A stretch of DNA of 50,611 nucleotides from Reclinomonas americana ATCC 50394 (taxonomy: Eukaryota > Jakobida > Jakobea > Jakobida): the NCBI GenBank assembly GCA_048213135.1, contig PS015096.1, positions 30,657 through 81,267 on the forward strand. Direction: 5' to 3'. The notes under the pieces were generated by a model. That model saw nothing but the letters and a program-made list of their open reading frames with translations, was not told the DNA's origin and did not search any database. Both the position numbers and the translations under genes were made by a program. This document shows positions 46,659 to 50,611 of the stretch, in pieces (within the stretch, counting starts at the first letter, position 1; each line of letters starts with the position of its first letter).

Positions 46659-46946
46659 CAATTTGTATTCGGTCGTTTCGGTGGATTCGATGAATATTCC
46701 CTCAAGATTTTTCTCGAGGCTTTGCCTGCTGCTGCATTCCTGGTCTGCATTGTGGACGGACGGGAACCATATCCCGCCTGTCAGCAGAAAATCGCGACTG
46801 CGGAATGCGGTAACGTGGTCGATTTTTGTTGGCTTTCGAATATCGAAAATGTCGAAGTTGAAGGCGAAGGCTGTCGTTACCGTACCTTCCAGTGCAAGTC
46901 ACTGGATCTTCACGGCTGCATGTACCTCCCTCGTCCTTGCAAGTAA
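46659..46946 (+). CDS. Cys-rich open frame of unlike composition (uncertain)
   Basis: A 95-codon frame to TAA at 46944-46946, between the deacetylase-like start and the PAN3 stop. It has eight Cys at near-regular spacing (residues 30, 41, 50, 57, 72, 79, 87, 94), for example CIVDGREPYPAC and CRYRTFQC, and ends GCMYLPRPCK. A hydrophobic stretch (FLEALPAAAFLVCIV) precedes the Cys region like a signal-peptide core. Codons favour GAA, GAT, TTT and CGT, unlike the GC-ending codons of neighbours. No ATG lies in this frame in the stretch, so it would have to be an internal exon or a truncated foreign piece. The minus strand also has an open Cys-containing frame (CKDEGGTCSREDPVTC), so strand is not settled. 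Confidence 0.3.
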   Translation, partial: QFVFGRFGGFDEYSLKIFLEALPAAAFLVCIVDGREPYPACQQKIATAECGNVVDFCWLSNIENVEVEGEGCRYRTFQCKSLDLHGCMYLPRPCK

Positions 46947-47031
46947 AGTCGAAAAATATAACAAACCAAAATCCTGGTACAATGTATTCCGCGAAACAAC
47001 ATTGCCGAAAAAGAGTCATTCTTTACTTTGT

Positions 47032-50000
47032 TCACTGAGCGGCCGATGCAGCAGCGTCCTTTTCGTACACATCCCACAGCTGAGCAAATGAGTCGTCAAG
47101 GCAGCGCTTCAGATCGCGAAATCTGCAACGCGTTGTGAGTCACCCCGAGCACACTCTCATCGCTCCTCACTCGTGAACACAACTTGACCGCCAGCAGCGT
47201 TTGTCCATCGCGCGAGAGCAGAATACACCGTTCATCGACACCCGCATCCAGCTGTGTGTGAGTGGTGGTGAGATTACACGTAAGAGTGGAAAGAGGGCAC
47301 GGTTAAAGGAGAACGAAACTCGGTTCAGGTTGTCAACGACGTGGCCGTAGTCAATCACAGGAGCGCCTGACTCCGACGTCTGCAACACGGCGCACTCAGT
47401 GAGTCTCCCTTTGTCACACACACAAGTGCGCAAACGCGCGAGACCATCACTCGCTCACCTGGTGGAACAGGAAATCGCGGAACAGCTTGAGCAGGTAGCG
47501 GTCACCGGTCTCTGACCAGGTGGTGTCCTGATTGAATCTGTCACACACGAAGACAGGTGAGCCGGCAGCACCCAAGATCGGCGATGGTAGGAGGAGTACG
47601 CAACTCGGGTCTTTCGTTGATGAAATTCAGCTTGGCCAGCAGACGGAGAATGCGACCATTGTTGAACTCCTTGTACAGATCTCGTTCCAGCGCATCGGTT
47701 TGCCTACCACCACACACGGGACGTTGAACTCAACCACGAACTCACACTTCTCTCTGACACCCGACGTACCCGTACAAGCTCTCCAGCTCGGCCATCACAT
47801 GCGGGGTCGCTCGCTCCAGCAGCTTGGCGGGTCCCTCCACCGCCGAGAACATGATCTCCAGCACCTCCACCAGCATCGGCGAGTAGTTGCGTGCGGCCTG
47901 TTCACGTGCTCATGAGTCACCTCAACAAGGAAACAGTGGGGAGCCACGCAAGACGAACCTGCTGCAACATGATTTGCACCTCGTGGTCCCTGACCACCGT
48001 GAGGGTGGCCAGTGACAGCATGGAGTGCGCCAACTGCACCATGTCTTGCATCTGAACAAGCACATGGCGTCAGCGGCGTGCAACACACACATGCACCTTT
48101 CTACTTTTCTCCCCCAACACATGCCTGCATCTCCTCAGTGGTGGCGTCCATGTCGGGATGGAGCACATCAGCAATGCCAATGTTCTTGATGCGGATTCTG
48201 CGCGCATGACAGGTAAGCTACAGAGGTCCGCACATAGTCAGAGCAGTGTCGTCGCACCGATTGGGTCCCGTCAGCACCATGTTCGACAGCGCGATACACC
48301 TCAGAGCGAGGCCGGCTTCGTGAATCTTGTTCATCACCGACAACAACTGTACAATGTAGCTCCACAACACTCGCTCACTGGCAAACTGCACGCAGGATTA
48401 TGAGACATGAGACGCTCGAAGACGACAGATCATACACACAACACACCGATCGTGTCTCCGACGACGTGAAGAAGAACGAGTACACCGTCTGCAAAGTCGG
48501 TTGCATCTCATACACAAACACCATGTCTGTGCGGTCGAGCACAGAAATCAGCAACACAGCACTGCGTCGCCACGGCCACACGCGTGACACAAACCTGACG
48601 TGTCAAAGTCGCGCGAGTAGAATACATCGGTGAGGTTAACAATGCTCGGGTGAGCGATTGACTTCCACATGTCAGCATTGGCGACGGCGTACTACACGAA
48701 CACCGGCACTCCGAATCAGGACCACAGCAGTCAAACCATCCTTGCACGCAACCAACACGAACCTCGGCCTGCTGCTTCACCGAAGTGACTCTTCGCAGGA
48801 TCTTGGGCGTGCCGTCAACCTCATCTATCGCCTTGTACGCCGCCGTACGCAACGAAGGGTCCCACCTAAAACGAAGACACAAAGAGACACACCAACCATT
48901 CAGCTGTTGACCGCCACGTATTGAATGCGCCTGGAACACATACCCCGACGGCTGAGGTGTGGTCTCCAGTGGGTAGATCGAGTGGTAGCGCTGGCGCAAC
49001 ACTTGTGGGACGGTGCTCGAGTGCTCGTCGGTCGCTGCATCGGTGGAAGGGGTCAGCCAAGAAAGCTCGGTCGTCACGCTTCTCAAAACAAACGCAACGG
49101 ACTGTGGCCGTCTGCAGACGGGAGGCACTCTCTAGTCGCTGTCGCAGATTCTCGGCCACAAAGAACTGCGACATGCTGGCACTGCCGCCCACTGGCGCTG
49201 CACACATTCCACGAAGACAGATATGAGGGCCGCGAAACAAAGGTGCAATCGACAGGATGTCCTGCGTACCTGCACCTCCGACGCCGGACGCAGCACTGCC
49301 AGAAGCACCACTGCCGGAACCGGAGGGCATGTTGGAGGACCCCGGCACCGGCATGTGTCTCCGATCCGGTCGCCGGTGCGCCACGGGTCGCGAGAACGGT
49401 GGCGGCTCACCCTTTTGTCACACGAAAAAGTGAGTTGTCGCCCCAACAGAACGAGAGGATGATGCAACTCAACTGCATGGCCGTGCGCATGCGCACCAGG
49501 CTGCTGCGACGGAATGAACAAACTGTTCCCGCTGCCGCCGCCTCCGCCACCGACCACCACGGGACCACCGACCATGCCGCCTGCGCCACCAGGAGCACCT
49601 CCACCAGGCATCATTCCACCGACATTCGGTTGCAACACTGGAGTCGGCTTGCGCTGTGGCACGGCTTGCGGCGGTCCGTGCATGGCGCCGGGCGGCATCA
49701 TCGGATGCATACCCGGGTACATGGGCCCACCAGACGGCGGAGGACCCATCGGTTGCCCGGGGATGTACAGCGACGAGCCGTGTCCGTGAGTGTGAGCCAT
49801 GGGATTGCCAGGATGCCCGTACGGCGGCCCTGGCATCCCGTATGGAGGCATTCCCCTGCACACAGAGCGTCGATCAGCTCACATCCCACACAGGCGCGCG
49901 AGAAGAGGGAAGCCAAAACAAAACACAACATTTGCGACGAGAAGGGGGACGGGTTGCCGAGGAACACGGGCGGAGGATGTTGCGGCTGTTGCGGATGTGG

Positions 50001-50446
50001 TGGCGCCATACCTTTGGCCATTCGCGCATGTGAGTCGCCTTCTCTCACTCACACTACAGTGAGGAGCACACATGAACGCGCCACGCACCAGCAGCAGGTC
50101 GGAACTCGGGGACCTCATCAGGGCTCCAACTACGACCACACACGATGCGCGCGCGCGCACACACTCCACAAAGTGAGATTAACAAAATTGATGTGTGTGT
50201 GCGCACACACAGTCTCTCTCTCACACACACTCTGTGCGTGGAGTGTTGCCACAACGATAACAAGAGAGAGACAGCGGGTGCGCAAGTGAGTGAGTGTGCG
50301 TGTGCGCGTGTGTGAGCGACATGCTCTGCTTGACAACACCTCGATGGGCATCGTGAATCAGAGAGAATGTGCGTGTGTGCGTGTGTGTTACCGTGTGAGT
50401 CACCACACTGTGCGTACGTGTGCCGAGCACGCAACTTGGCCGCCAT
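47032..50446 (-). CDS. PAN3: PAN3, PAN2-PAN3 deadenylase regulatory subunit
   Basis: PAN3 recruits the PAN2 nuclease to poly(A)-binding protein for first-phase mRNA deadenylation in the cytoplasm. ATG 50446 opens an 11-base first exon (MAA plus AA) with a GTTGCG donor. Exon 2 completes [14 protein letters not shown], a PAM2-like motif for PABP. A Gly/Pro/Met-rich linker follows (49500-49860). Then come the pseudokinase ([29 protein letters not shown], 48800-48860; [20 protein letters not shown], 48340), [18 protein letters not shown] (48180) and the C-terminal knob ([37 protein letters not shown], 47470-47520; [17 protein letters not shown]). TGA is at 47032-47034. The knob motifs are nearly identical to those of animal and fungal PAN3. 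The N-terminal CCCH zinc finger of some PAN3 isoforms was not seen. Confidence 0.93.
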
Positions 50447-50525
50447 GGAAGGGCGCGAATGCTAATGTTGGCGCCAAATTGGGGGCAAACAAGGACGCAT
50501 GTGGGACAACCTCTCTGCTCGTTTT

Positions 50526-50611
50526 TTAATAATCACCAGGCGGCGGCGGCGTGAGCGGTGCACCGGCCAGCTTCGTAGGGAGACGACGAGCAGCTGCTGC
50601 ACGACCGACGG
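50526..50611 (-). CDS. C-terminal end of an unrecognised gene
   Basis: A minus-strand frame enters from the right edge and ends at TAA 50526-50528: about 27 residues reading VGRAAAARRLPTKLAGAPLT then PPPPGDY. Codon choice (GCC, CTG, CCG) fits local genes. It would be upstream of PAN3 on the same strand, about 80 bp away. Too short to identify. Confidence 0.35.
   Translation of the reverse strand, partial: VGRAAAARRLPTKLAGAPLTPPPPGDY

Overview
This window is nuclear DNA of a GC-rich unicellular eukaryote with intron-dense genes. Introns are mostly about 55-90 nt and are full of TG/CA and CT/GA runs. Intergenic spaces are short and head-to-head or tail-to-tail pairs are frequent. The gene content (TOR kinase, PAN3, Rpp21-type RNase P protein, NADAR, Pol X) fits an amoebozoan-like protist, perhaps near Acanthamoeba, but I cannot place it with certainty. 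The window looks like a complete draft scaffold of ten contigs separated by nine runs of N.

Layout. 1-12857: one TOR kinase gene broken over five contigs, three of them backwards (1-530, 8314-9420, 9748-10937). 12998-20477 (-): large protein with PH domains at both ends. 20890-21413 (-): 3' exons of an unrecognised gene. 22037-22831 (-) and 22967-25035 (+): divergent NADAR gene (with an in-frame TAA) and an ABM-domain membrane protein. 25089-26327 (-): Cys-rich protein. 27359-30357 (+): Ser/Pro-rich disordered protein. 30443-34765 (-) and 35448-39114 (+): divergent paralogues with IQ-like helices; contig 32870-33545 inside the first is reversed. 39257-41423 (+): Pol beta-like family X protein lacking two of three catalytic aspartates. 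41500-41836 (-) and 41903-42791 (+): a 92-residue membrane protein head-to-head with an Rpp21/Rpr2 gene. 43116-46640 (-): type II membrane polysaccharide-deacetylase-like protein. 46659-46946 (+): compositionally odd Cys-rich frame. 47032-50446 (-): PAN3. 50526-50611 (-): tail of another gene.

The genes do not form one pathway. Most are housekeeping: TOR growth signalling, PAN2-PAN3 deadenylation and tRNA 5' maturation. The main discoveries are (i) a systematic contig-orientation error that can be repaired in frame from the sequence alone, (ii) a recurrent non-canonical 5' splice site GTTGCG, (iii) a family X polymerase that appears to have lost polymerase activity but kept the lyase lysine, and (iv) a NADAR gene intact except for one TAA in a conserved motif.
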